DNA of 64,000 nt. Origin: Caenispirillum salinarum_A. GTDB lineage: Bacteria; Pseudomonadota; Alphaproteobacteria; Rhodospirillales; Rhodospirillaceae. The translations under genes were made by a program, and so were the position numbers. The number at the start of each line of letters is the position of its first letter. Position 1 is the stretch's first letter. Positions 32,103 to 40,450 of this stretch are shown here, one piece after another. The DNA lies in contig NZ_CP085224.1 of assembly GCF_044803115.1 (NCBI RefSeq), positions 4,402,001-4,466,000 of the forward strand. Direction: 5' to 3'. The notes under the pieces are model-generated. The model saw only the letters and a list, made by a program, of their open reading frames with translations. It searched no databases and had not been told where the DNA came from.

Positions 32103-33106
32103 AGGACAAGCTGGAGCAGCGCGGGCATGACGTGCACACCATCACGCCCAACGACTTCCGCACCATCCCCTGTCCGACCTACCCGGAAATCCCGCTGGCG
32201 CTCATGCCCGGGTCCAAGGTCGCGCACATGATCGAGGCGGCGCGCCCCTGCGTCATCCACATCGCGACGGAAGGCCCGCTTGGGCTGGCGGCGCGGCGCT
32301 ACTGCCTCAAGCGCGACATCCCATTCACCACCGCCTTCCACACCAAGTTCCCGGAATACATCCAGGCCCGAACGCGCCTGCCGCTGTCGGTGGGATACAA
32401 GGCGGTGCGCTGGTTCCACGGTCCGTCGCGCTGCGTCATGGTCGCCACCCAGGGCATCGAGGACGAATTGAAGCACTGGGGCGTGACCAACGTTGCCCGC
32501 TGGGGCCGCGGCGTCGACACCGACCTGTTCAAGCCCGGCGCCGACGCCCGCGCCCTGTTCGGCGAGGACGACCGGCCGGTGTTCCTCTACGTCGGCCGGG
32601 TGGCGGTGGAAAAGAACATCGGCGCCTTCCTCGACCTGGACCTGCCGGGGCGGAAGGTCGTGGTCGGCGGCGGACCGCAGATGGACGAGTTGAAGCGCAA
32701 GTACCCCGGCGTCACCTTCACCGGGCCCAAGTTCGGCGAGGAGCTGGCGCGCCACTACGCGGGGGCCGACGTCTTCGTCTTTCCCTCGCTGACCGACACC
32801 TTCGGACTGGTGGTGCTGGAGGCCTTGGCCTGCGGCACGCCGGTGGCCGCCTATCCGGTGGCCGGCCCGCGCGACGTCATCGGCGACGCGCCCGTCGGCG
32901 TGCTGCACCAGGACCTGCGCGCCGCCGCCCTGGCGGCCCTGGACATCCCGCGCGACCGCTGCCGCGCGTTCGGCCTGTCGAACAATTGGGACAAAAGCGT
33001 CGACCAGTTCCTGGAGAACCTGGCGCCCTTCGACGCCGACACCCACTTCCCCAGCCTGTCGCAGGAACGGGACGCAGCGCCGCAGGGCAAGGCCGCCGCC
33101 GAATAG
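32030..33106 (+). CDS. Glycosyltransferase family 4 (GT4) protein
   Basis: A 358-residue glycosyltransferase of the GT-B fold. The start motif ILIISDAWTPQVNGVVRTL, the mid-protein RWGRGVDTDLFKPG and the nucleotide-sugar site VFPSLTDTFGLVVLEALACG are typical of GT4 alpha-mannosyltransferases and related lipid glycosyltransferases. It lacks a signal peptide and would act at the inner face of the membrane. It overlaps the phosphoesterase gene by 73 bases. This pairing of phosphoesterase with glycosyltransferase is, from memory, recurrent in alphaproteobacteria. Donor and acceptor cannot be told from the sequence. Confidence 0.88.
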   Translation: MRILIISDAWTPQVNGVVRTLLTLKDKLEQRGHDVHTITPNDFRTIPCPTYPEIPLALMPGSKVAHMIEAARPCVIHIATEGPLGLAARRYCLKRDIPFTTAFHTKFPEYIQARTRLPLSVGYKAVRWFHGPSRCVMVATQGIEDELKHWGVTNVARWGRGVDTDLFKPGADARALFGEDDRPVFLYVGRVAVEKNIGAFLDLDLPGRKVVVGGGPQMDELKRKYPGVTFTGPKFGEELARHYAGADVFVFPSLTDTFGLVVLEALACGTPVAAYPVAGPRDVIGDAPVGVLHQDLRAAALAALDIPRDRCRAFGLSNNWDKSVDQFLENLAPFDADTHFPSLSQERDAAPQGKAAAE

Positions 33107-33352
33107 GACAGCGTCGCCGGACCGGTGGCGCGACGCCCTGTGCCACCTTATGTTCGGGGCATGCGGCCGCCCGTCGCCGGACGATGATGCACACCGGCAA
33201 TATTTCGGGCAGGAGTCGTTGACCCGCGGCCCCTTCGTGGTATGGTCCGGGGTTCCCCAACCATGGTACACCTTCCGGCCTTGAGCAGTCGCCATACAGT
33301 CCTCCCCGACGAAGACAAGCCGTCCCGGCGCGGCGGAGGATTCGGGGACATC

Positions 33353-34051
33353 ATGAAGCGCATCTCGAAGAACGAGCGCGTGCGTGGCCTGCTGTGCTGG
33401 CTCGCCGCCCAGTACATCCGCCTCGTCCACCGCACCGGCCGGTGGGAGGTGGTGGGACAGGCTATTCCCGACGCCATCTGGAACGACGGCCGGCCGTTCA
33501 TCCTGTCGTTCTGGCATGGGCGCCTGCTGATGATGCCGCGCGCCTGGCCGGAGTCCCAGCCCATCCACATGCTGATCTCCCAGCACCGCGACGGCCTTCT
33601 GATCGCCCGCACCGTCGGCCACTTCGGCATCCGCACCGCCGCCGGCTCGTCGACGCGCGGCGGCTCGGGAGCCCTGCGGATCATGCTGAAGGCTTTGAAG
33701 AACGGCGAAAACGTCGGCATCACGCCGGACGGCCCGCGCGGCCCGCGCCAGCGCGCCACCGACGGCGTCATCCACATCGCCCGCATGTCGGGCGCGCCCG
33801 TGGTGCCGCTGGCCTACGCCGCCCGCAGCCGCCGGCTGCTGGGCACCTGGGACCGCTTCATGGTGCCGCTGCCGTTCTCGCGCGGGGTGTTCGTCTGGGG
33901 CCAGCCGATGAGCGTCCCGCGCGGAGCCGGCGAGGCGGAGATCGAGGAGTTTCGCGCCGCCCTGGAAGAGCGCATGAATACGCTGACCGCCGAGGCCGAC
34001 CGCCTGGTCGGCCGCGCCACCACGGACCCGGAGGCGGTGGCGCCATGCTGA
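33353..34051 (+). CDS. DUF374-type lysophospholipid acyltransferase
   Basis: A 232-residue membrane-associated acyltransferase. The family pattern is clear: RPFILSFWHGRLLMMPRAW (His-containing acyl block), MLISQHRDGLLIARTVGHFG and GENVGITPDGPRGPRQRATDG. The start at 33353 follows GGGGA and begins MKRISKNERVRG; upstream residues in the frame look non-coding. DUF374 proteins are found beside lipid A and Kdo genes, as here, and probably modify the lipid A or phospholipid acyl chain. It overlaps kdtA by seven bases. Confidence 0.88.
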   Translation: MKRISKNERVRGLLCWLAAQYIRLVHRTGRWEVVGQAIPDAIWNDGRPFILSFWHGRLLMMPRAWPESQPIHMLISQHRDGLLIARTVGHFGIRTAAGSSTRGGSGALRIMLKALKNGENVGITPDGPRGPRQRATDGVIHIARMSGAPVVPLAYAARSRRLLGTWDRFMVPLPFSRGVFVWGQPMSVPRGAGEAEIEEFRAALEERMNTLTAEADRLVGRATTDPEAVAPC

Positions 34052-35334
34052 TCCGCCTCTACCGCGGCGTCACCACCCTGGGCGGCCCGCTCATCGACGT
34101 CTACCTCAGCCGCCGCATGGCGCGTGGCAAGGAAGACCAGGTCCGCTTCCCCGAGCGGCGTGGCCGCGCCTCTCAGCCGCGCCCGGCCGGCGGCCTGGTG
34201 TGGATTCATGCGGCGTCCGTGGGCGAGAGCCTGTCGCTGCTGCCGCTCGTCCACACCCTGCGCGAGAGCCGCCCGGGCCTTACCGTGCTGGTCACCACGG
34301 GCACCGTCACGTCGGCCAAGCTGATGACGGAGCGCCTGCCCGACGGCGCGCTGCACCAGTACTTCCCGGTGGACCGCCTGCCTTTCGTGCGGCGCTTCCT
34401 CAACCACTGGAAGCCCGACCTGGTGCTGTGGGCGGAGAGCGAATTCTGGCCCAACATGATCATGGAGCTGCGCCGCCGGGCCGTGCCCATGGTGCTGGTC
34501 AACGGTCGGGTCTCGGACAAGTCGTTCCGCAACTGGCAGCGCTTTCAGGGCGTCATCCGCCAGCTCCTGGGCACCTTCACTCTGTGCCTGGGGCAGACCG
34601 AGGACGACACCCGTCGGCTGCGGAACCTGGGCGCGCCCGACTGCGAATGCCTGGGCAACCTGAAGTTCGCCGCGCAAGCCCTGCCAGCCGACGAGGACGC
34701 CCTGACCCGCCTGCAGGACACCATCGGCAACCGCCCCGTTTGGCTGGCCGCCAGCACCCACGCCGGCGAGGAACTGATCGCGGGCCAGATGCACCATTCC
34801 CTGGCCGACAAGCATCCGGGCCTGCTGACCATCATCGTGCCGCGCCACGCCCACCGGGGCGACGAGGTGCGCGCCGAACTGGAGGCCGAGGGCCTGACGA
34901 TCGCCCAGCGCTCGCGCGGGGAGATGCCCGATGCTTCGGTGGAGGTCTACATTGCCGACACCATGGGCGAGCTGGGCCTGTTCTACCGCCTGGCGCCGGT
35001 GGTCTTCATCGGCAAGAGCCTGGCCGGCCAGGGCGGCCAGAACCCGCTGGAGGCCGCCCGCCTGAGCTGCGCGGTGGTGCTCGGCCCCAACATGGACAAC
35101 TTCGCCGAGATGACCCGGCGCATGGTGCAGGGCGGCGCCGCCAAGCAGGTGGGCAGCGAAGGCGAGTTGCGCCTCATGCTCGACCGCCTGCTGTCCGACG
35201 GTGCCGAGCGTGCGACGCTGGGCACCCGCGGGCACGAGTTCGCGACCCAGGAAACGGTGGTGCTGGAGCGTATCCTCGATCGCCTCGCCCCCCTTCTGGA
35301 CGCGGCCGAGCGGGGCGGCCATGCGCGCCCCTGA
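34045..35334 (+). CDS. waaA: 3-deoxy-D-manno-octulosonic acid (Kdo) transferase
   Basis: A 429-residue Kdo transferase (KdtA/WaaA) that adds Kdo from CMP-Kdo to lipid IVA at the inner membrane. The start at 34045 opens MLIRLYRGVTTLGGPLIDVY. Family features are LVWIHAASVGESLSLLPLV (about residues 51-69), LVLWAESEFWPNMIMELRRR, ASTHAGEELIAGQM and GKSLAGQGGQNPLEAARL. The frame continues upstream as open sequence, but that stretch is Arg/Pro-rich and overlaps the acyltransferase. It overlaps the acyltransferase and lpxK genes. Confidence 0.95.
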   Translation: MLIRLYRGVTTLGGPLIDVYLSRRMARGKEDQVRFPERRGRASQPRPAGGLVWIHAASVGESLSLLPLVHTLRESRPGLTVLVTTGTVTSAKLMTERLPDGALHQYFPVDRLPFVRRFLNHWKPDLVLWAESEFWPNMIMELRRRAVPMVLVNGRVSDKSFRNWQRFQGVIRQLLGTFTLCLGQTEDDTRRLRNLGAPDCECLGNLKFAAQALPADEDALTRLQDTIGNRPVWLAASTHAGEELIAGQMHHSLADKHPGLLTIIVPRHAHRGDEVRAELEAEGLTIAQRSRGEMPDASVEVYIADTMGELGLFYRLAPVVFIGKSLAGQGGQNPLEAARLSCAVVLGPNMDNFAEMTRRMVQGGAAKQVGSEGELRLMLDRLLSDGAERATLGTRGHEFATQETVVLERILDRLAPLLDAAERGGHARP

Positions 35335-36343
35335 ATTCTGGCGCACGCAGAACGGCATCGTCCGCCTGCTGGAGCCCGCCGGGCTGCTCTATGCCGCTGC
35401 CGGCCGCCTTCGCCGCACCCGCACGACGCCCCACCGCGCAGGCATTCCCGTGGCATGCGTCGGCAACATCGTTGCCGGCGGGGCGGGCAAGACGCCCGTC
35501 TGCCTGTCCCTGGCCGACGCCCTGTCCGGCGCGCACTTCCTGACGCGCGGCTACGGCGGGTCCGAGGTCGGGCCGCTGGCCGTGGACCTCGACCGCCACA
35601 CGCCCGAGGACGTGGGCGACGAGGCGCTGCTGCTGGCCGACCGCGCCCCCACCTGGGTCGCCCGCCGCCGCCCCGAGGGCGCCGCCGCGGCCGAAAACGC
35701 CGGGGCCCGCTGCCTCATCATGGACGACGGGCACCAGAACCCGACGCTTGCCAAGGATCTGTCGCTGGTGGTCGTGGATGGCGGCTACGGTTTCGGCAAT
35801 CGGCGCGTCCTGCCCGCCGGGCCGCTGCGCGAGCCCCTGGCCGAGGGCTTGGCGCGGGCGGACGGGGTCGTGCTCCTGGGCGACGACACCGCCCGCGTCG
35901 CCAGGCGCCTGCCGCCGGACCTGCCGGTGCTGCGGGCGCGGCTGGAGCCGGGGCGGCAGGCCCTGCGCCTGCGCGGGCAGCTGGTGGTCGCCTTCGCCGG
36001 CATCGGGCGGCCCGAGAAGTTCTTCGCCACCCTCGTCGCCCTGGGCGCGCGGGTGGTGGCGGCGCATCCGTTCGCCGACCATTTCCCGTACCGCCACGAC
36101 GACATCCAGCCCATCCTGGACGAAGCCTTTCAACTGGGCGCCATTCCCGTCACCACCGCCAAGGACGCCGTCCGCCTGCCGCCCGACCAGCGCCAGCAGG
36201 TGGACGTGGTGCCCGTCACCGTGCGGTGGGAGGACCCGGCGGCCCTGCGCGCCCTGCTGGCCGCCAAGGGGCTTCCGGTCGCCGACGGCGCCTTCCGACC
36301 CGACCCCGCCGCCCTGCCCGGCGGACAAGGGACCGCACCGTGA
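35321..36343 (+). CDS. lpxK: Tetraacyldisaccharide 4'-kinase
   Basis: A 340-residue lipid A kinase that phosphorylates the 4' position of tetraacyldisaccharide-1-phosphate. The Walker A is in CVGNIVAGGAGKTPVCLSLA (about residues 46-65); other family blocks are FLTRGYGGSEVGPL, IMDDGHQNPTLAKDLSLVVV and FAGIGRPEKFFATL. The start ATG at 35321 overlaps the kdtA end by 14 bases. Its stop overlaps the next GTG start, so the cluster is translated as a coupled unit. Confidence 0.95.
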   Translation: MRAPEFWRTQNGIVRLLEPAGLLYAAAGRLRRTRTTPHRAGIPVACVGNIVAGGAGKTPVCLSLADALSGAHFLTRGYGGSEVGPLAVDLDRHTPEDVGDEALLLADRAPTWVARRRPEGAAAAENAGARCLIMDDGHQNPTLAKDLSLVVVDGGYGFGNRRVLPAGPLREPLAEGLARADGVVLLGDDTARVARRLPPDLPVLRARLEPGRQALRLRGQLVVAFAGIGRPEKFFATLVALGARVVAAHPFADHFPYRHDDIQPILDEAFQLGAIPVTTAKDAVRLPPDQRQQVDVVPVTVRWEDPAALRALLAAKGLPVADGAFRPDPAALPGGQGTAP

Positions 36344-37296
36344 CCGACACCGACACCGACACCGAGACCGACACCGAGACCGACACCGCGCCCCGCAAGT
36401 CCTCGGCCGCCCCTGTCGAGCCGGCGCCGACCCTGGGCCAGCGCGCCGAGGCGGCGGCCGCACGCGCGCTCTACGGTGCGCTGGGACTGCTGCCGGTGGA
36501 CACGGCCTCGGGCCTGATGGGGCGGCTGTTGCGCATGGTGGGGCCGTTGATTCCGGTTTCCCGCGTCGGGCGCGACAACCTCGCCCGCGCCTTCCCCGAA
36601 AAGACAAGCGCCGAGCGCGAGGCCATCCTGCGCGGCATGTGGGAGAACCTGGGCCGCATCGCCGGCGAATACCCGCATGTCCACAAGGCCGGCTTCCTGC
36701 GCAGGCGGATGACCGTCAACGGCGTGGACACGCTGGAGGCCATGCGCGACGACGGCATCGGCGGGCTGTTCTTCTCGGCCCACGTCGGCAACTGGGAGGT
36801 CTCCTCCTACGCCGCCACCGCCGCCGACCTGCCGCTGCACCGTTTCTACCGCGCCGCCAACAACCCGCTGATCGAGGCCACCCTATACCAGCGCGGCCGC
36901 AGCGGCATGCAGGGGGAGCTTCTGCCCAAGGGCCGCAAGGGTGCGGCGCGGGCCCTGGGGCTACTCAAGCGCGGCGGCCATGTCGCCATCATGGTCGACC
37001 AGAAGCAGAACGAGGGCATTCCCGTCCCCTTCTTCGGCCGCGACGCCATGACGACGCCGGCTGTCGCCGAATTCGCCTTGCGGCTGAAGCTGCCGGTGAT
37101 CCCCACGCGCACGGTGCGGCTGGGCGGCGCCCGGTTCCGCGTCGACGTCGGCCCGCCGCTGGACGTCACGCCGACGGGCGACCACCGGGCCGATGTGGCG
37201 GCCCTGACGGCACGGATCACGCAGGTGGTGGAGGGGTGGGTGCGCGAGCATCCCGATCAGTGGCTGTGGGTCCACCGCCGCTGGCCCAAGGACTGA
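36340..37296 (+). CDS. LpxL/HtrB-family lipid A acyltransferase
   Basis: A 318-residue lysophospholipid acyltransferase family member that adds a secondary acyl chain to lipid A. The GTG at 36340 overlaps the lpxK stop (GTGA). The catalytic H-x4-D/E box is FFSAHVGNWEVSSYA, followed by LLPKGRKGAARALGLLKRG and VDQKQNEGIPVPFFGRDAM; it ends DQWLWVHRRWPKD, typical of LpxL. The N-terminal region starts with an unusual Thr-Asp/Glu dipeptide repeat, encoded by hexanucleotides, which other LpxL proteins lack. The exact position acylated is not known. Confidence 0.88.
   Translation: MTDTDTDTETDTETDTAPRKSSAAPVEPAPTLGQRAEAAAARALYGALGLLPVDTASGLMGRLLRMVGPLIPVSRVGRDNLARAFPEKTSAEREAILRGMWENLGRIAGEYPHVHKAGFLRRRMTVNGVDTLEAMRDDGIGGLFFSAHVGNWEVSSYAATAADLPLHRFYRAANNPLIEATLYQRGRSGMQGELLPKGRKGAARALGLLKRGGHVAIMVDQKQNEGIPVPFFGRDAMTTPAVAEFALRLKLPVIPTRTVRLGGARFRVDVGPPLDVTPTGDHRADVAALTARITQVVEGWVREHPDQWLWVHRRWPKD
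36346..36387 (+). repeat. Hexanucleotide tandem repeat in the acyltransferase N-terminus
   Basis: Seven consecutive hexamers of GACACC or GAGACC, directly after the second codon of the LpxL-like gene, encode alternating Asp/Glu and Thr. Because the unit is six bases, changes in copy number would keep the frame. Confidence 0.9.
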
Positions 37297-37371
37297 CGCC
37301 CGGCGGTGCGGGGGCTCGCCCATGCGCCGCTTGGCGGGGCCGACCGGCCGCCGCGCCGCGCAGCCGTCCGC

Positions 37372-37824
37372 TCAGGCGGGCCGGCCGTCCACGAAGCGCA
37401 GGCCGCCGATCAGCAGCCGCACGATCAGCCACAGGCCGCTTGCGATGGTCACCACGCTGTGCAGGATGAGGTGCGCCGCCACGGCCTGGAACAGATGGTC
37501 GCCACCCGACGACGCGATGCGCACCGCCTCGACCACCATGAGCGACATCAGGCCGCCGTAAAGGAGAAGCGGGACCAGCATCGTGCGGCGCAGCCACCGG
37601 CGATGGCTGTCGGCGGCGCTGCCCCGACCCGCGGCGGCGGCGCGGCGACGGCCGAGCAGGACCACCAGGGCCACCGCGATGGACATCGCCAGCACGCTGG
37701 CATGGAACACGGCCAGCACGGCCGACAGGATCGCCGCGCCATAGACCTTGTACAGCCACTGGCGGTCCTGCTCGGGGAACGGTGCGCCGGCGGGTGCCGC
37801 CGGCGCCTCGACCACGGCCGTCAT
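37372..37824 (-). CDS. Small membrane protein
   Basis: A 150-residue protein with about four hydrophobic helices (AAILSAVLAVFHASVLAMSI, MLVPLLLYGGLMSLMVVEAV, VTIASGLWLIVRLLIGGL). It ends LRFVDGRPA, which mirrors the LKLNDGKPIENP end of the gene just upstream, suggesting the two are distant relatives. The start at 37824 is 2 bases after the upstream stop codon. Function unknown. Confidence 0.65.
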   Translation of the reverse strand: MTAVVEAPAAPAGAPFPEQDRQWLYKVYGAAILSAVLAVFHASVLAMSIAVALVVLLGRRRAAAAGRGSAADSHRRWLRRTMLVPLLLYGGLMSLMVVEAVRIASSGGDHLFQAVAAHLILHSVVTIASGLWLIVRLLIGGLRFVDGRPA

Positions 37825-37826
37825 GG

Positions 37827-38204
37827 TCAGAACAGCCGCGACGGGTTCTCGATGGGCTTCCCGTCGTTGAGCTTCAGGAAGCCGACGACGATACGGTAGA
37901 TGTACCAGATCGCCACCGCGAGCAGCACCAGGAAGCCGATGCCCACCAGGGTCAGCATCGAGCCGATGAGGCCGCCGGCGAAGCTGATCCAGAACGTGCG
38001 GATCAGCCAGCTCATGTGCGACGCATAAATGGTGTCGCGCGCGTCGCCGCTTTTGATGTGCGCCATGATGACGCCGACGATGCTCGTGATGCCGAAGATG
38101 ATGGCGACGCCGTACAGGGCGTAAATCACCATGGTGACGGTCCGCAGCGAGTTCTGCTGCGCGGTGGTGGCCTCTTGCACGGCCCCGGTGCTGCCTTCGC
38201 TCAT
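37827..38204 (-). CDS. DUF4870-like small membrane protein
   Basis: A 125-residue protein with three hydrophobic helices: LRTVTMVIYALYGVAIIFGI, a middle segment around MSWLIRTFWISFAGGLIGSM, and FLVLLAVAIWYIYRIVVGF. The C-terminal LNDGKPIENPSRLF is typical of DUF4870-like proteins. The start at 38204 follows GGGGGA. It is co-transcribed with the related small membrane gene at 37372-37824. Confidence 0.75.
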   Translation of the reverse strand: MSEGSTGAVQEATTAQQNSLRTVTMVIYALYGVAIIFGITSIVGVIMAHIKSGDARDTIYASHMSWLIRTFWISFAGGLIGSMLTLVGIGFLVLLAVAIWYIYRIVVGFLKLNDGKPIENPSRLF

Positions 38205-38406
38205 ATTCCCCCTCAAAGAATGAAGCGCGGCCGCCCCCTGCGGCCGCCTCGCGCCACCCCTGTCGGACGGGAGCGGCGACCACCTTGTCACGGCGGACTA
38301 TTGCCCATATCACTTTCCGAGTCCGGCGCGCAATTTTTCAATGAGGGCGAACACATAAATTTCTCCTGAACCGCGCAAAAACCCACACAGAGGGTGCCTA
38401 TTGCGG

Positions 38407-38441
38407 AAAAGGGCCGGACCCTTGCCAGGTCCGGCCCTTTT
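38407..38441. terminator. Strong bidirectional intrinsic terminator
   Basis: AAAAGGGCCGGACC (38407-38420) pairs perfectly with GGTCCGGCCCTTTT (38428-38441), loop 7. It follows the minus-strand gene at 38490-38723. Confidence 0.88.
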
Positions 38442-38489
38442 CCCTCTCGCCCCTGGGACGGGGCGGGACGGTTGCGGTGGTCGCGCGGG

Positions 38490-38723
38490 TTACGCCAGGC
38501 GTTCCCGCACGGCGGCGATGTGCTGGTGAACCATGTCGCGCTGGAGTCCGTCCCGCGCCAGCAGGGCGTCCATGATCGGGTCGCCCATCAGTTCGTCCAG
38601 GGTCGGCTCCTCGTTGGCCGCAAAGCGCTCAGCCCAGTTTTGCAGGGCGTCGCCGCGGTTGAACGAGTCCCGGAACCCGTCACGGCGGACTTTCAACGTC
38701 TTCAACACGGACCCGTTGGTCAT
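38490..38723 (-). CDS. Small hypothetical protein
   Basis: A 77-residue helical cytoplasmic protein (TNGSVLKTLKVRRDGFRDSF, then NEEPTLDELMGDPIMDALLA). The start at 38723 has a GGGAG ribosome binding site about eight bases ahead; a GTG nine bases upstream is an alternative. It looks like a compact regulator or adaptor, but no family is recognised. A perfect terminator follows. Confidence 0.65.
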   Translation of the reverse strand: MTNGSVLKTLKVRRDGFRDSFNRGDALQNWAERFAANEEPTLDELMGDPIMDALLARDGLQRDMVHQHIAAVRERLA

Positions 38724-39305
38724 CGCGCACACTCCCTTCCTGCATTTTGTTTATGGACGTTTCTCAGGTTTTTTCGTTCGCAGGTGGATACTCAAGGTTT
38801 CATGACAGAGCCTTCGTCGAGCCGTCTCTTTGTTGTCCCGCCCCTTCCGGGCGCCAAGCCGAAGCCTGGGGTCCGGCGGGGCGACGTCTTGCCAAGAGAA
38901 GCGTTCGGAAAGCGAATGTGTTCCTTCAGATAAGACGATTTCGCCACGGAGCAAGGCGTGACACAGGATGTTCATTTCTGCCGGTCGTGGGACCGCACCG
39001 TGACACCGCGCCGGCGCCACCGCAGTGACCGGCCTCACACAACCCTAGTTTCTCAAAGGTAATGTCGATTGTCGACTGGTCCGGTGGGGTGTCCGTTACG
39101 CCTTCGGGCGAGGCCTGATGTATACGGACCGCGACAAAGGTCTTTCGGCCCGCGCGACGCTCGACGGTCGACCAAGGACGCGGCCCCCTTCGCAGCGGCG
39201 CAATGGCCGCTGCCGGCGGTGCGGGGAGGCGGTAGGCTCCACCGTTGCACGCCGCCCCGCCGCAGCACCCCGGCATGAAACAGTAAAGGCGATAAACGTT
39301 TCACC
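38724..39305. other. Intergenic region of about 580 bases
   Basis: No gene is supported. The open frames here lack protein-like composition and ribosome binding sites. The region must hold promoters for the divergent small gene and the EamA transporter. I can identify no motif with confidence. Confidence 0.4.
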
Positions 39306-39442
39306 ATGGCCGCGCCCGACCGCTCCGACACCGCCGCCGCAGAGGCCGCCGCCACCGCCGGCGCACCGGCCGCAGAGGCCGCCGCGTCCCCCCGCCGGGC
39401 GCCGGGGCGGGCGATTCAGTCGGGGCCGGCATTGCCTCCATC

Positions 39443-40267
39443 GTGCTCGCGACGCTGTTCTTCGGCGTGATGGACGCGAGCATCAAATGGCTGTCGGAAA
39501 CCTATCCGGTGCCGCAGGTGACCTTCTTCCGCGCCCTGTTCGGGCTGGTGCCGTTCCTGCCCATCATCCTGCGCAGCCGCGGCACCGCCCTGCGGCTGAA
39601 CCGACCGGTCCCGGTGCTTCTACGGTCGCTCCTGGCCCCGGCGGCCATGCTGTGCATCTTCGGCTCGTTCAGCCTGCTGCCGCTGGCCGAGGCGACCACC
39701 ATCGCCTTCGGCGCCCCGATCCTCATGGCCGCGCTAGGCGTGCCGCTGCTGGGCGAGCGCGTCGGCTGGCGGCGCTGGACGGCGATCCTGGTGGGGTTCG
39801 TCGGCGTGCTGATCGCCGCCCGGCCCGACGGCATGACGCTGTCCGCCGGCGCCGCGCTGGCCCTGGGCGGCATGGTGCTCTATTCGCTTCTGATGGTCTG
39901 GGGCCGCCTGCTGACCCGCACCGACAGCGCCACCGGCCTGTCCTTGTACGCCATGCTGACGACGACGGCGATCATGGCCTGCGGGCTGCCGTGGTTCTGG
40001 GTGACGCCGACCTGGGCGGACCTGGGCATCATGGCGATGATGGGCATGAGCGGCGGCGTCGCCGTGTACTTCCTCACCCGCGCCTTCCAGTTGGCGCCGG
40101 TGGCGGTGCTGTCGCCCTTCGACTACCTGAACCTGCCGGTCGCCACCTTCACCGGCTGGCTCATCTGGCGTGAACTGCCGGCCGAGCATGTGTGGTGGGG
40201 CGCGGCGGTGATTATCGCCAGCGGGCTGTTCATCGTGTACCGGGAGAACCGGACGGGCCGGGGGTAG
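39443..40267 (+). CDS. EamA/DMT family transporter
   Basis: A protein of 274 residues from the GTG at 39443, with about ten hydrophobic helices in the two-repeat EamA (drug/metabolite transporter) arrangement, e.g. ATLFFGVMDASIKWLSETYP, SFSLLPLAEATTIAFGAPIL and LNLPVATFTGWLIWRELPA. The real N-terminus is doubtful: helix 1 continues upstream in the same frame (SVGAGIASIVLATLFF) with no start codon, while the best upstream ATG (39306, MAAPDRSDTAAAEAAATAGA) is in a different frame. A one-base indel near 39400-39410 would join them. The substrate is unknown. Confidence 0.85.
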   Translation: MLATLFFGVMDASIKWLSETYPVPQVTFFRALFGLVPFLPIILRSRGTALRLNRPVPVLLRSLLAPAAMLCIFGSFSLLPLAEATTIAFGAPILMAALGVPLLGERVGWRRWTAILVGFVGVLIAARPDGMTLSAGAALALGGMVLYSLLMVWGRLLTRTDSATGLSLYAMLTTTAIMACGLPWFWVTPTWADLGIMAMMGMSGGVAVYFLTRAFQLAPVAVLSPFDYLNLPVATFTGWLIWRELPAEHVWWGAAVIIASGLFIVYRENRTGRG

Positions 40268-40287
40268 CTACCGAGGCCGCCGTACAC

Positions 40288-40426
40288 GGGGGCTTCCGCC
40301 CCCACCCCCGATTGAAAGGCGCAGCCTCTCAAACTCTTCAGTTTCTTGGTACTTGGCGCTTATGGCTGCGCACTCGCGCGTTCGGAGGGCTGCGTCCTCC
40401 GAGCGGGGTTCGGGGCGGCAGCCCCG
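40288..40426. repeat. Cluster of three extragenic palindromes
   Basis: Hairpins in a gap of about 180 bases: GGGGGC-TTCC-GCCCCC (40288-40303), TCGGAGG (40382-40388) with CCTCCGA (40396-40402), and CGGGGC-GGCA-GCCCCG (40411-40426). It lies between two converging genes. They could be REP-like elements or part of a termination zone. Confidence 0.6.
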
Positions 40427-40450
40427 AGCGCGTGAGCGCTTTATCGTCTC

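Noticed and set aside
38751..39038. A 95-codon frame in the 38.7-39.3 kb gap
   Set aside because: No ribosome binding site, no protein-like hydrophobic pattern and no family resemblance.
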